A DNA stretch of 64,000 nt from contig NZ_AP019007.1 of NCBI RefSeq assembly GCF_009176645.1, positions 1,178,001 to 1,242,000 of the forward strand. The letters are read 5' to 3'. Every line of letters starts with the position of its first letter. Positions within the stretch are counted from its first letter, which is position 1. The translations under genes were made by a program, and so were the position numbers. Below are positions 1 through 8,935 of this stretch, one piece after another. The notes under the pieces were generated by a model. The model had not been told where the DNA came from. It saw only the letters and a list, made by a program, of their open reading frames with translations, and did not search any database. This DNA is from Enterobacter oligotrophicus (lineage in GTDB: Bacteria; Pseudomonadota; Gammaproteobacteria; Enterobacterales; Enterobacteriaceae).

Positions 1-839
1 TCGATAACATCTTCCGTGCCGCGCCGATCGTGGCTAATGATGCGCCCGTCGCGCAGATAAAGCCGTAGCCCTTTCTGTCCGCCCAACGGACCAGCGTATT
101 TATTCAACCAGATATCCACCGGCACGCCGCTCATCTGCCCCTGCAGGTGTGCTTCGCCTTCCGCCGTCGTCAGGTCGCCTTTGGCAATATCGCGCCCCAG
201 TCGGTCCTTAGCGCTCATCACCTGTAATGACAGGGTATTGTTTCCCCCCAGATAGCGCACCATTTCACGCATCATCGCCAGCACATGCGTGCCGATGTCC
301 AGAATCACGCCGTCAGGATGGCGGAGCGTACGCGTATCCGGTTCGCCGGTGGCGAAGTTGAGTGCGATGGGTTCACCAGCCGTGTTATACCCGCTTGGCT
401 CCTGCAAAAACCCTTCTATTCTGACGATATCGGAAAAAGTGCTGACCAGCGCCAGCGTCGCCGTTTCGATACGCGCCATCCAGTGATCGAGCGCAAGCAC
501 ACGAGACGCAGCACCGGGCATCGCCAGCAATGTTTTCAGCGTTTCGATTTGGGAAAGCGTGGCGACAATCGGTTTTTCAACCACAATACGCGAGACGGAA
601 GAGGCAAGCGCCTGTTCAAGCACCTCAAGATGGTGCAGAGATGCGGTGGTGATAAACAACGTATCGAGAGGCTGAGCAAGGAGTTCAGAAAGTGATGCGC
701 AACGTGTTATCCCTTTGGGCCTTTTTGTCGGCAGAAGATCGAATCCAGAACAGCGTAGCGAGTTACCAAACTGGTTTCGTAATGCGGGCAAATATGCCGT
801 TTCAACGACCGCGCCAAGCCCAACAAACCCTAACAGCAT
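1..839 (-). CDS. Gfo/Idh/MocA-family NAD(P)-dependent oxidoreductase, C-terminus cut by window edge
   Basis: An open frame runs without a stop from an ATG at 839 to the left window edge, about 279 codons. The protein starts MLLGFVGLGAVVETAYLP, a Rossmann fold with a GxGxxx-type dinucleotide loop, and carries the VVEKP motif near residue 90, where this family has its EKP motif. A DIGTHVLAMM segment near residue 180 resembles the family's DxGxH substrate/metal region. Family members oxidise or reduce sugars, inositols and related compounds; the substrate cannot be told here. It lies 62 bp downstream of the peptide transporter gene on the same strand and could be cotranscribed. The family call is firm, the function is open. 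Confidence 0.8.
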   Translation of the reverse strand, partial: MLLGFVGLGAVVETAYLPALRNQFGNSLRCSGFDLLPTKRPKGITRCASLSELLAQPLDTLFITTASLHHLEVLEQALASSVSRIVVEKPIVATLSQIETLKTLLAMPGAASRVLALDHWMARIETATLALVSTFSDIVRIEGFLQEPSGYNTAGEPIALNFATGEPDTRTLRHPDGVILDIGTHVLAMMREMVRYLGGNNTLSLQVMSAKDRLGRDIAKGDLTTAEGEAHLQGQMSGVPVDIWLNKYAGPLGGQKGLRLYLRDGRIISHDRRGTEDVI

Positions 840-900
840 ATCTTCACCTCGTATTAGCCATTGCCGGGGCAGGCACCCGCCCCGGCAAAGTCGAGGTTTA

Positions 901-2442
901 TCAGGCGTTAGCGGCCGGCTTAGTCTGCGTATTTTCCAGCATACGACGTACCGGAACAATGAGGACGATCAGTACCGCAGCACAGATCAACAGCGCAATG
1001 GAGCAACGCGCGAAGAGATCCGGCAGCATATCCAACTGATCGGCCTTCACGTGTCCACCAATCAGGCCCGCCGCCAGGTTACCCAGCGCACTGGCGCAGA
1101 ACCACAGCCCCATCATCTGACCACGCATTCTTTCCGGGGCCAGCAGTGTCATGGTCGCCAGACCAATCGGGCTCAGGCACAGTTCACCGAGCGTCAACAT
1201 CAGGATGCTGCCCACCAGCCAGAACGGAGACACGCCTGCGCCGCCGTTATTCAGAACGTTCTGCGCTGCCAGCATCATCAGGCCAAAGCCTGCGGCGGCA
1301 CAGAGAATACCGATGACAAACTTGGTGATACTGCTCGGGCGAATGTTCATGCTGGCAAGTTTCGGCCATGCCCAGCTAAACACCGGTGCCAGCAAAATGA
1401 TGAACAGGGCGTTAATCGACTGGAACCACACCGCCGGGATCTCGAAATCACCGATCATGCGGTTAGTGTAGTCGTTAGCAAACAGGTTGAACGAGGTTGG
1501 TTTCTGCTCGAACGCAGACCAGAAGAACGCTGCGGAGACCAGCAGGATGAAGCAGACCAGCAGTCTGGCGCGCTCTTTGCGGTTCAGCCCTGCAAAAATG
1601 AACAGGTAGATAAAATAGAGCGCGACGGACGCCGCAATCACATAGACCAACACGCTGGCAACCGCGACCGGGTTGATCACAATCACGCCCTGCGCAATCA
1701 GCGTAACGATAACCGCGACACCCACCGCCAGCGCCAATAGCCATGCGCCGACACCATTTCGCTTCACGACCGGGCTGTTCCAGGTGGAATCCAGACCCAC
1801 TTCGCTGTCGTAACGTTTCATGGCCGGGACGGCAAACACGCGGAAGATAATCAACGCCACCAGCATCCCGATGCCGCCGATACCAAAGCCCCAGTGCCAG
1901 CCGTGGGTTTTAATCAGCCAGCCGGAGATCAATGGCGCAATGAACGACCCCATGTTGATGCCCATGTAGAACAGCGAGAAACCGCCGTCACGACGTGCAT
2001 CGCCTTTTTTGTACAGCGTCCCCACCATAACCGAGATACAGGTTTTGAACAGGCCAGAGCCGAGCACAATAAACATCAGGCCGATAAAGAACAGGTTATC
2101 GCCCATGATGGCTGAAAGCGCAATTGACAAATGTCCGAGCGCAATCAGGATAGAGCCATACCAGACGGCTCTCTGCTGGCCGAGCCAGTTATCTGCCAGC
2201 CAGCCGCCCGGTAGCGCGGCGAGATACATAGTTCCGGCAAAGATCCCGACAATCGCAGAGGCATTTTCACGCGCCAGCCCCATCCCGCCGTCATAAACGG
2301 TGGCCGCCATAAACAGAATCAGTAACGGGCGGATGCCGTAAAACGAGAAACGTTCCCACATCTCGGTGAAAAACAGTGAACCGAGCGGATAAGGATGGCC
2401 GAAGAACGTTCGGCTTTCTTTTTGATTAACAGAGGATTGCAT
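901..2442 (-). CDS. POT-family proton-dependent oligopeptide transporter
   Basis: The 513-residue polytopic membrane protein has POT (PTR2) family signatures: the ExxER proton-coupling motif at residues 27-31 (EMWERFSFYG) at the start of helix 1, and an FYMGINMGSFIAP segment near residue 165, corresponding to the PTR2 signature. About 14 hydrophobic helices fit a bacterial POT transporter. It should import di- and tripeptides or peptide-like compounds with protons across the inner membrane. The start is supported by a GGGAG ribosome site 6 nt upstream. It is divergent from the classic DtpA/B pattern (FSFYG instead of FGYYG), so no dtp symbol is given. It sits upstream of a dehydrogenase gene on the same strand. 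Confidence 0.85.
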   Translation of the reverse strand: MQSSVNQKESRTFFGHPYPLGSLFFTEMWERFSFYGIRPLLILFMAATVYDGGMGLARENASAIVGIFAGTMYLAALPGGWLADNWLGQQRAVWYGSILIALGHLSIALSAIMGDNLFFIGLMFIVLGSGLFKTCISVMVGTLYKKGDARRDGGFSLFYMGINMGSFIAPLISGWLIKTHGWHWGFGIGGIGMLVALIIFRVFAVPAMKRYDSEVGLDSTWNSPVVKRNGVGAWLLALAVGVAVIVTLIAQGVIVINPVAVASVLVYVIAASVALYFIYLFIFAGLNRKERARLLVCFILLVSAAFFWSAFEQKPTSFNLFANDYTNRMIGDFEIPAVWFQSINALFIILLAPVFSWAWPKLASMNIRPSSITKFVIGILCAAAGFGLMMLAAQNVLNNGGAGVSPFWLVGSILMLTLGELCLSPIGLATMTLLAPERMRGQMMGLWFCASALGNLAAGLIGGHVKADQLDMLPDLFARCSIALLICAAVLIVLIVPVRRMLENTQTKPAANA

Positions 2443-2692
2443 AATTCTCCCGAAAAGGTATGTGTCGTGCTTGTAAACACCAGCATGTACGCCGGTCAGT
2501 TACGTATCTGACCGATTTTTTACAGGCGGCGAAAAGTTAGTTAACCATTTGATAACCCGGCGCTAGTTTTGTCTAGTACCGGACCACGAACTTTAAGATG
2601 AAAATTCGACGATTGTCTACTTTCTTAGATTTAAACGTGGTTAAAAGTGATTAGTGATTGACATCACACAGGGAAGGCTGGCGTTTTGAATG

Positions 2693-2721
2693 GGGGAATA
2701 AAGGCGGCTTAATTGCCGCCT
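2693..2721 (-). terminator. Rho-independent terminator after the T6SS immunity candidate
   Basis: A seven-base-pair stem AGGCGGC/GCCGCCT with a six-base loop lies just downstream of the small membrane protein gene and is followed on the minus strand by TTATT. The remaining stretch from 2443 to 2692 holds only the promoter region of the transporter gene; I see no further gene in it. Confidence 0.6.
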
Positions 2722-2728
2722 GACTGTT

Positions 2729-3001
2729 TTAAGTATTACGAACCAACCAAACTATCTTTTCCCCGAGGAATACAGCCACAGCCGACGCCAGCGCATTAAA
2801 CACGATGTACATCGTGAAAGAGTTATCCTCTACACGATCAGGGTAAGACTCCAGTTTCTCAGCCGGAATGTAATTCATCAGGTTCGTGACGGTATATTTC
2901 AGACTTTCGGATAGCGGGTCGAAAACCCCTGAGAGCATCAGCACAAACATGATGGCCAGAAACACCAGCAGTCGTAACGACCATTTAGCCGGGCGTGACA
3001 T
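2729..3001 (-). CDS. Small two-helix inner-membrane protein, likely immunity protein to the Tlde1-like effector
   Basis: This is a 90-residue protein when started at the ATG at 3001, which has an AGGGAG ribosome site 5 nt upstream; an in-frame ATG 42 nt earlier lacks one. Hydrophobic helices lie at about residues 8-27 and 63-87. Basic residues at both ends predict cytoplasmic termini and a periplasmic loop of about 35 residues (28-62). I do not recognise the family from sequence. Its position directly after, and overlapping, the frame-restored L,D-transpeptidase-like effector gene, together with a periplasm-facing topology, suggests an immunity protein guarding the periplasm. The function is inferred from context only. 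Confidence 0.55.
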   Translation of the reverse strand: MSRPAKWSLRLLVFLAIMFVLMLSGVFDPLSESLKYTVTNLMNYIPAEKLESYPDRVEDNSFTMYIVFNALASAVAVFLGEKIVWLVRNT

Positions 3002-3532
3002 CACAACTCCCTGAGGTATTACCAATAACCGTAATATCACCATAAACCCAGAGTTTATCCCCCTGTAGAATGAGATGACGATGGGCTTTTAACAATGCAG
3101 ATCGCACTACATAAAAGTCACGCGAGAGGAAGAAGGTTATGCAACCCTCACTGATACCAGAACCATCTGGCCGGGGTGGTGTAAACGGAAATGGCCTCGC
3201 TGGTAATGGTGTCGTGAATCGACATCGAAATTCATATAGTCATCAACTACGCCATCTTTGCGGAACAAGGCAAACCAGTCGTAATAGTTATTCCCTGTAA
3301 AAGCATGTTTGAACCATGTCTGGCTATGAGAAAACAGTCCACCTGACGGACGATCTACGATCCAGTAACTACCTGGTGGCACAGTAGCATTCGTCATGTA
3401 TGAACATTCTGGCTTATTTACCAGCTCACCCAACCCAGAAAAAACCGGAAATGAACCTACGCCGCCCACATCCAAACGGGCCACGCGGCCTTCGTCATAG
3501 AGATGATTAAAATCGACTCTGCAACTGATCAT
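2985..3532 (-). pseudogene. Tlde1-like (DUF2778) type VI effector gene broken by a one-base frameshift
   Basis: The start ATG at 3532 shares one base with the hcp stop codon (TGATG). The frame reads FSGLGELVNKPE, VPPGSYWIVDRPSGG and RGHFRLHHPG, the pattern of DUF2778/Tlde1 L,D-transpeptidase-like toxins, then goes out of frame at a run of four C (3173-3176) and stops at 3137 after 131 codons. Adding one C there restores LHHPRPDGSGISEGCITF and a continuous 182-residue protein ending at 2985. The nucleophile-type Cys in SEGC and the following conserved segment lie only in the second frame. Known Tlde1 proteins act on peptidoglycan tetrapeptides in the target periplasm. The break may be a true inactivating mutation or an assembly error in a homopolymer. 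Confidence 0.8.
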
Positions 3533-4023
3533 CAAGCCACCACTCGCTGATTCCATACGTCTGTGTATGAAATATTTCCGTCGAGATAAAGCCAGGTAAT
3601 ACTTTCATACGCCAGCGAAACCGATTCAGTAGGGTTGTTCATCTGGCCGCCAGTGTTCTTAAAATTATGCATCACCGGCGTGACTGCCACCACTTTGATG
3701 TTTTTCAAAATGATGTGCATGAATTCCTCCTCTAAACCTGCGTCATTAATCCGATACCACTTAATGATCGCCTGCTGGAGCGTCTCGCCTTGACAGACTG
3801 CACGGTTCAGGTAAGGAGTGGCCTTGTCCAGCTCTTTGGTGAAACTTAGCTGGTCGTGCACGCGTGTACCGGTGAGTTTGCCAAAAGTATTATCGTAGGG
3901 GATGTGTACGCCGTGGTTAAAGCTCTGCATTTCAATAGCACCCTCACGCAGCAGTACGTTGCTACTTCCCTGGATGAGGGTTCCAGTTGAATTGTAGAGC
4001 CATATATACGCAGGAACGGCCAT
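3532..4023 (-). CDS. hcp: Hcp-family type VI secretion tube protein
   Basis: A 163-residue protein with the Hcp beta-barrel pattern: AIEMQSFNHGV near residue 30, TGTRVHDQLSFTKELDKATPYL in the middle, and a C-terminal IKWYRIND/ITWLYLDGNISYTDVWN region. Hcp hexamers stack into the inner tube of the type VI secretion system and carry small effectors in their lumen. A strong AAAGGA ribosome site precedes the ATG. No other T6SS gene (tssB/C, vgrG, clpV, tssJLM) is present in the window, so this is an orphan hcp that must work with an apparatus encoded elsewhere. It is coupled to the effector gene by a one-base stop/start overlap. Confidence 0.93.
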   Translation of the reverse strand: MAVPAYIWLYNSTGTLIQGSSNVLLREGAIEMQSFNHGVHIPYDNTFGKLTGTRVHDQLSFTKELDKATPYLNRAVCQGETLQQAIIKWYRINDAGLEEEFMHIILKNIKVVAVTPVMHNFKNTGGQMNNPTESVSLAYESITWLYLDGNISYTDVWNQRVVA

Positions 4024-4112
4024 TTTGATGTCCTTTCAATATGCTGTTAATCCGCTTTTTTTGATACTCCTGTATGGCAAAATTCATTAAACTAAAAATG
4101 CTGTTTATATAA

Positions 4113-4140
4113 ACAAAAAGCCCGACGCAATGCGGGCTTC
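4113..4140 (-). terminator. Rho-independent terminator after der
   Basis: The stem AAGCCCG/CGGGCTT with an eight-base loop is followed on the minus strand by TTTTTGTTT. It separates der from the hcp unit, which reads in the same direction. Confidence 0.85.
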
Positions 4141-4174
4141 TGGTATGGAATGAAAGCAAATTTTTAGTGAACCA

Positions 4175-5644
4175 TCATTTGCTTTTCTTAATGTGCTTAA
4201 TCAAACGTTTACGCTTACGCATCTGGTTTGGCGTCAGGGTATTACGCTTGTTGGCGAACGGGTTATCCCCTTCCTTGAACTGGATACGGATAGGCGTGCC
4301 CATCACGTCCAGCGATTTACGGAAGTAGTTCATCAGATAACGCTTGTAGGAATCCGGCAGATCTTTCACCTGGTTGCCGTGAATGACCACAATTGGCGGG
4401 TTATAACCACCGGCATGGGCATATTTCAGCTTCACGCGACGACCACGCACCAGCGGCGGCTGGTGATCTTCTGCAGCCATATTCATGATACGGGTCAGCA
4501 TGGCGGTGCTCTGACGGCGGGTGGAGCTGTCATACGCTTCACGCACAGACTCGAACAGGTTACCGACACCGCTGCCGTGCAGCGCAGAGATGAAGTGTAC
4601 GCGGGCAAAGTCGATAAAGCCCAGACGGAAGTCCAGCGTCTCTTTCACCTGCTCTCTCACTTCATTGCTCAGGCCATCCCACTTGTTGACCACGATAACC
4701 AGTGAGCGCCCACTATTGAGGATAAAGCCGAGCAGAGAGAGGTCCTGATCGGAGATACCTTCACGCGCGTCAATGACCAGCAATACTACGTTGGCATCTT
4801 CAATCGCCTGCAGGGTTTTGATAACGGAGAATTTTTCCACCACATCGGTGATTTTCCCGCGCTTACGCACGCCTGCGGTGTCGATGAGCACGTACTCACG
4901 CTCATCGCGCTGCATAGGGATGTAGATGCTGTCGCGGGTGGTGCCCGGCATGTCGTAGACCACCACGCGCTCTTCGCCCAGAATACGGTTAGTAAGTGTA
5001 GACTTACCTACGTTTGGACGGCCCACGATGGCGAGCTTGATCGGCAGATCCTGCGGGTTGAATGCCTCTTCAGGTTCTTCTTCCGCTTCACCGTCTTCGA
5101 ATTGCGCCCAGTATGCGGCGTCCTCGTCCACCTCTTCCGGCGGGTTCACTTCATCAACCCACGGCAGCAGCACGGTTTCGAGCAGGCTGGTCACACCACG
5201 ACCATGCGACGCCGCGATAGGGTAAATGTCACCCAGACCTAAGGACCAGAAATCCGCAACGGCCTGATCGGCATCAATGCCGTCAGTTTTGTTCGCCACC
5301 AGGAAGGTTGGCTTTTCACGCGAGCGCAGGTGTTTGGCAATAGCAGAATCCGCCGGCATCAGGCCCGCACGGGCATCGACCATAAACAGAACGACATCTG
5401 CTTCTTCAATCGCCAGCAGAGACTGTTCCGCCATGCGGGTTTCAACACCATCTTCCGTACCATCAATACCACCGGTATCGATACAGATAAACTCGCGTCC
5501 TTCCACCTCTGCACGACCGTACTTACGGTCACGCGTCAGCCCTGGGAAATCCGCAACCAGCGCATCACGGGTGCGTGTTAAACGGTTAAAAAGAGTGGAT
5601 TTTCCAACGTTAGGGCGCCCGACAAGCGCGACCACAGGTACCAT
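4175..5644 (-). CDS. der: Ribosome biogenesis GTPase Der (EngA)
   Basis: A 489-residue protein with two tandem GTPase domains: P-loops GRPNVGKST near residue 9 and again near residue 210, DxPG switches ([16 protein letters not shown]) and NKxD motifs (NKTD, NKWD). A C-terminal KH-like domain ends in a Lys/Arg-rich tail ([15 protein letters not shown]). Der binds the 50S subunit and is needed for its late assembly. The start at 5644 gives [14 protein letters not shown] as in E. coli, with a GAGG ribosome site; an upstream ATG would add 20 residues not found in the family. An acidic linker (about 165-200) joins the two G domains. Confidence 0.98.
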   Translation of the reverse strand: MVPVVALVGRPNVGKSTLFNRLTRTRDALVADFPGLTRDRKYGRAEVEGREFICIDTGGIDGTEDGVETRMAEQSLLAIEEADVVLFMVDARAGLMPADSAIAKHLRSREKPTFLVANKTDGIDADQAVADFWSLGLGDIYPIAASHGRGVTSLLETVLLPWVDEVNPPEEVDEDAAYWAQFEDGEAEEEPEEAFNPQDLPIKLAIVGRPNVGKSTLTNRILGEERVVVYDMPGTTRDSIYIPMQRDEREYVLIDTAGVRKRGKITDVVEKFSVIKTLQAIEDANVVLLVIDAREGISDQDLSLLGFILNSGRSLVIVVNKWDGLSNEVREQVKETLDFRLGFIDFARVHFISALHGSGVGNLFESVREAYDSSTRRQSTAMLTRIMNMAAEDHQPPLVRGRRVKLKYAHAGGYNPPIVVIHGNQVKDLPDSYKRYLMNYFRKSLDVMGTPIRIQFKEGDNPFANKRNTLTPNQMRKRKRLIKHIKKSK

Positions 5645-5701
5645 GTTTGAAGCCTCATAAAATTCAAAATCACGTCGCTTTCGCGGCGTTTTTAAAAATG
5701 T

Positions 5702-5733
5702 CAAAACGGCTCCTGAGTGAACAGGAGCCGTTT
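5702..5733 (-). terminator. Terminator between bamB and der
   Basis: A perfect twelve-base stem (AAACGGCTCCTG/CAGGAGCCGTTT) with a six-base loop follows the bamB stop; on the minus strand it is followed by TGACATTTTT. It probably reduces readthrough from the bamB operon into der. Confidence 0.75.
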
Positions 5734-5756
5734 AGTATACTACAACCGCCGGGTAA

Positions 5757-6935
5757 TTAACGCGTGATCGCGTACAGCGTCCCGTCTTTTGCCTGGATCA
5801 GCAGTTTGCCGTCAGCCACTACCGGCTCCGTCAGGAAACCAGAACTGTCGACTTTTTGCTGTGCAGTAAAGCGGCCCGTTTCCGGGTCAATCCAGTGCAT
5901 ATACCCTTCGCTGTCACCCACCACCAGGCTACCGTTGTACAGGGCCGGTGCGGTCAGCAGGCGGTGCAGCAGATCGCTTTGCGTCCACAGCGTCACGCCA
6001 CCTTCGGTGCTCAGCGCCAGCAGACGGTCGTTCTGGTCAACCATATAGATACGGTTACCGTCAACGATGAAATCATTCACCGAGCCCAGCTCACGTTTCC
6101 ACATGATCTGACCGCTGCGCAGATCCAGCGCAGTCAGGTTGCCGTTATAAGCCAGCGCATAAACAATACCGTCAACAATCACTGGCGTAGTATCGACATC
6201 GCTCAGACGGTCAATCTCAGTAGAGCCGGTCGCCTGAGAGATACGTTGCTGCCAAATCATCTGGCCTTGCTGCATCAGCACCGCGCTCACGCGGCCGTTG
6301 TCACCGCCTACAATGGCAGCCCCAAAAGCGGTAGCCGGCGCGGATTCACCGCGCAGAGAGAGCGCAGGCATATCCAGGTTAACGGTCCATTTCACCAGGC
6401 CATCCGCTTCGTTCAATGCCTGAAGCTGGCCGTTGCTGGTATGAATCAATACCAGACCATCGCTGACAACCGGACGAGACAGGGATTCACCGGCAACCGT
6501 GGTTTGCCATGCGATAGTTCCATCACTGGTGTTCAGCGCATATACCTGGGCTTTTTCGCTACCCACATACACATGACCACCGGCAACGGTCAGGCCGCCA
6601 GAAAGCAGTGCCGGTTTGCGGGAGAACCAGCCGTCTTTTTCCGCCAGGTTAACAGACCACACTTCCTTCCCGTCGTCTGCGTTAACGGCTTTCACCGTAC
6701 CCTTACGGTCTGCGGCATAGATAACACTGTCAGCAAACGCCGGGTGCAGGTTGGAATAGAATTCACCAATACCATCACCCACGGAGGTGCTCCATGCGGT
6801 TGATGGGGTAAACTGGTTTTCAACCGTCGGCAGCGGGGACATTTTGACAACATCTTCTTCGCCACTGAACAGTGAACAGCCACTCAATAACGTAACAGAA
6901 AGCAGTCCTGGCAGAAGTAATTTACGCAATTGCAT
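5757..6935 (-). CDS. bamB: Outer-membrane assembly lipoprotein BamB
   Basis: A 392-residue protein with a lipoprotein signal (MQLRKLLLPGLLSVTLLSGC, lipobox LSGC with Cys20), followed by an eight-bladed PQQ-type beta propeller visible as repeated A-x-D-x-x-x-G-x-x-x-W units (for example YAADRKGTVKAVNADDGKEVW). BamB is the scaffold lipoprotein of the BAM complex and helps BamA fold beta-barrel proteins into the outer membrane. It follows yfgM by 10 bp in the hisS-yfgM-bamB run, as in E. coli (formerly yfgL). Confidence 0.97.
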   Translation of the reverse strand: MQLRKLLLPGLLSVTLLSGCSLFSGEEDVVKMSPLPTVENQFTPSTAWSTSVGDGIGEFYSNLHPAFADSVIYAADRKGTVKAVNADDGKEVWSVNLAEKDGWFSRKPALLSGGLTVAGGHVYVGSEKAQVYALNTSDGTIAWQTTVAGESLSRPVVSDGLVLIHTSNGQLQALNEADGLVKWTVNLDMPALSLRGESAPATAFGAAIVGGDNGRVSAVLMQQGQMIWQQRISQATGSTEIDRLSDVDTTPVIVDGIVYALAYNGNLTALDLRSGQIMWKRELGSVNDFIVDGNRIYMVDQNDRLLALSTEGGVTLWTQSDLLHRLLTAPALYNGSLVVGDSEGYMHWIDPETGRFTAQQKVDSSGFLTEPVVADGKLLIQAKDGTLYAITR

Positions 6936-6945
6936 CGGGTCCCTC

Positions 6946-7566
6946 TCAGACGGACAAATTATTTATTTTCATCTGCATCATTTCACTCAGCGCAGGTGAA
7001 GCCTTGCTATCTACGCCAGCTTGCCACGCTTTACGCGCGCCCGCTTTGTCACCTTTGCTCAGCAGTGCTTCACCGCGCAGATCGGCAACAATAGCGGCAA
7101 ACCCTTCACCTTTGATGGAATCAAGCGTTTTCAGCGCATCATCGGCTTTATTCTGCTGAACCTGGATACGTGCCAGACGCAGGTTGATCACTGCTTTCAG
7201 GTTTTCATCGCTTGCAGCAGCAAGGCCCTGAGACAGTTGCGCAGCGGCTTTGTCCAGTTCGTTTTTATCAACGTATTGCTGAGCCACTTCCAGCGCGGCC
7301 AGCGCACCGTAGGTGTTTTTATTGTCAGCTGCAAATTTCTCTGCCGCTGCCAGCGTTTGTGGCTGGTCAGCACGAATCGCGCTAACGGTATTTTCGTAGT
7401 TCAGAGAAGAGCCGCGTGCGGAATCAGCCTGATGGTTGTTCCAGTAACGCCAGCCTACTAATGCACCTACACCCAAAATAACCCCAACAACCAGCGCTTT
7501 GCCGTTTTCAGCAAAGAAGCGTTTAATCGCGTCGACCTGGTCGTGTTCGTTCTCGTAAATTTCCAC
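6946..7566 (-). CDS. yfgM: YfgM, TPR-type ancillary SecYEG translocon protein
   Basis: A 206-residue protein starting at a GTG (7566) with AAGGAG upstream, giving MEIYENEHDQVDAIKRFF as in E. coli YfgM. One transmembrane helix lies at about residues 24-43 (ALVVGVILGVGALVGW), with the rest a periplasmic TPR-like helical domain. It associates with PpiD and the SecYEG translocon and has been linked to the Rcs stress response through RcsB. It starts 13 bp after the hisS stop and is in the hisS-yfgM-bamB operon. Confidence 0.94.
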   Translation of the reverse strand: MEIYENEHDQVDAIKRFFAENGKALVVGVILGVGALVGWRYWNNHQADSARGSSLNYENTVSAIRADQPQTLAAAEKFAADNKNTYGALAALEVAQQYVDKNELDKAAAQLSQGLAAASDENLKAVINLRLARIQVQQNKADDALKTLDSIKGEGFAAIVADLRGEALLSKGDKAGARKAWQAGVDSKASPALSEMMQMKINNLSV

Positions 7567-7579
7567 GCAGTCCTTCTCC

Positions 7580-8854
7580 TTAGCCCAATAAAGTGCGCAA
7601 GTGCGCCGCAACGCCGTCCTGCGTTACCGTTGTTTGCTCACCAGAGCGCAGGTCTTTCACTACCACTTCGCCGTTAGCCACTTCGGACTCACCCAGCACC
7701 AGTGCAATACTTGCGCCCCACTTATCGGCACGAGCAAACTGTTTTTTGAAGTTGCCGCCGCCATGGTTGGTCATCAGCTTAGCGTCCGGCAGTGCATCAC
7801 GCACGCGTTCGGCAAGCTGCATCGCCGCAGACTGCGTATCCGCGCCTGAGGCCACCAGGTATATATCGACAACAGAATCTGCTTTAAATTCCGGATTAAC
7901 TGCCTGAACCAACAAAACAAGTCGCTCAAGACCCATCGCAAAGCCAACCGCCGGGGCTGCACGACCACCCAGTTGCTCAACCAGACCATCATAACGACCG
8001 CCAGCACACACGGTGCCCTGCGAGCCGAGGCTGGTGGTGACCCACTCAAACACGGTGCGGTTGTAGTAGTCCAGGCCGCGCACCAGGCGCTGGTTAATGG
8101 TATAGGCAATACCCGCCGCTTCAAGCAGCTTGCACAGGCCCGCAAAGTGTTCGCGGGAGTCGTCGTCCAGGTAGTCACCCAGTGCAGGCGCATCGTTCAG
8201 CAGCGCCTGCACGTCCGGGTTCTTGGAATCCAGAACGCGCAGTGGGTTGCTGTACATACGGCGTTTGCAGTCTTCGTCCAGCTTCTCTTTGTGCTGTTCC
8301 AGGAACGCCACCAGCGCATCGCGGTAGTTTGCGCGCGCTTCCAGAGAACCAATGGAGTTCAGCTCCAGCGAAACGTGCTCAGAAATACCGAGTGCGCGCC
8401 ACCAGCGGGCCGTCAGCATAATCAGTTCGGCGTCGATGTCCGGGCCTTGCAGACCAAAGACTTCCACACCCAGCTGGTTAAACTGGCGGTAACGCCCTTT
8501 CTGTGGACGTTCGTGGCGGAACATCGGGCCGATATACCACAGGCGCTGCTCCTGATTGTACAGGAGACCATGTTCGATGCCGGCGCGTACGCAGCCCGCC
8601 GTACCTTCCGGACGCAGCGTCAGGCTGTCGCCGTTGCGGTCCTCAAAGGTATACATCTCTTTTTCAACCACGTCGGTTACTTCACCGATCGCACGTTTGA
8701 ATAACGGGGTCTGCTCTACAATCGGCAAACGGATTTCGCTGTAACCGTAGCTGCCGAGCACCTGTTTCAGTGTGCCTTCAATGCGCTGCCAGATGGCGGT
8801 TTCGCCAGGCAGATAATCGTTCATGCCGCGGATGGCTTGAATGTTTTTTGCCAC
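7580..8854 (-). CDS. hisS: Histidyl-tRNA synthetase
   Basis: A 424-residue class II aminoacyl-tRNA synthetase. Motif 2 ([19 protein letters not shown], near residue 110) and the histidine-specific motifs [15 protein letters not shown] (near 260) and GGRYDGL are visible, with a C-terminal anticodon-binding domain. It charges tRNA-His in the cytoplasm. The GTG start at 8854 gives [18 protein letters not shown] as in E. coli; an ATG 48 bp upstream would add a hydrophobic peptide not seen in the family. A terminator lies between ispG and this gene. Confidence 0.98.
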   Translation of the reverse strand: MAKNIQAIRGMNDYLPGETAIWQRIEGTLKQVLGSYGYSEIRLPIVEQTPLFKRAIGEVTDVVEKEMYTFEDRNGDSLTLRPEGTAGCVRAGIEHGLLYNQEQRLWYIGPMFRHERPQKGRYRQFNQLGVEVFGLQGPDIDAELIMLTARWWRALGISEHVSLELNSIGSLEARANYRDALVAFLEQHKEKLDEDCKRRMYSNPLRVLDSKNPDVQALLNDAPALGDYLDDDSREHFAGLCKLLEAAGIAYTINQRLVRGLDYYNRTVFEWVTTSLGSQGTVCAGGRYDGLVEQLGGRAAPAVGFAMGLERLVLLVQAVNPEFKADSVVDIYLVASGADTQSAAMQLAERVRDALPDAKLMTNHGGGNFKKQFARADKWGASIALVLGESEVANGEVVVKDLRSGEQTTVTQDGVAAHLRTLLG

Positions 8855-8875
8855 GTTTATTCTCTTTCTATATAC

Positions 8876-8900
8876 AAAAAAGAACCCAAAGAATGGGTTC
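8876..8900 (-). terminator. Terminator between ispG and hisS
   Basis: The stem GAACCCA/TGGGTTC is followed on the minus strand by six T. A second perfect hairpin (ten base pairs, ATGGGAAGCG/CGCTTCCCAT at 8909-8931) lies just before it on the transcript, so ispG is followed by tandem hairpins ahead of the hisS start. Confidence 0.8.
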
Positions 8901-8935
8901 AATCATACATGGGAAGCGGCACGCTTCCCATCACG

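Noticed and set aside
715..1740. 341-codon plus-strand frame opposite the peptide transporter
   Set aside because: Antisense shadow with a composition typical of non-coding reading; the minus-strand POT transporter is clear.
8855..8902. Upstream ATG start for hisS
   Set aside because: It would add 16 residues not found in histidyl-tRNA synthetases; the GTG at 8854 fits the family.
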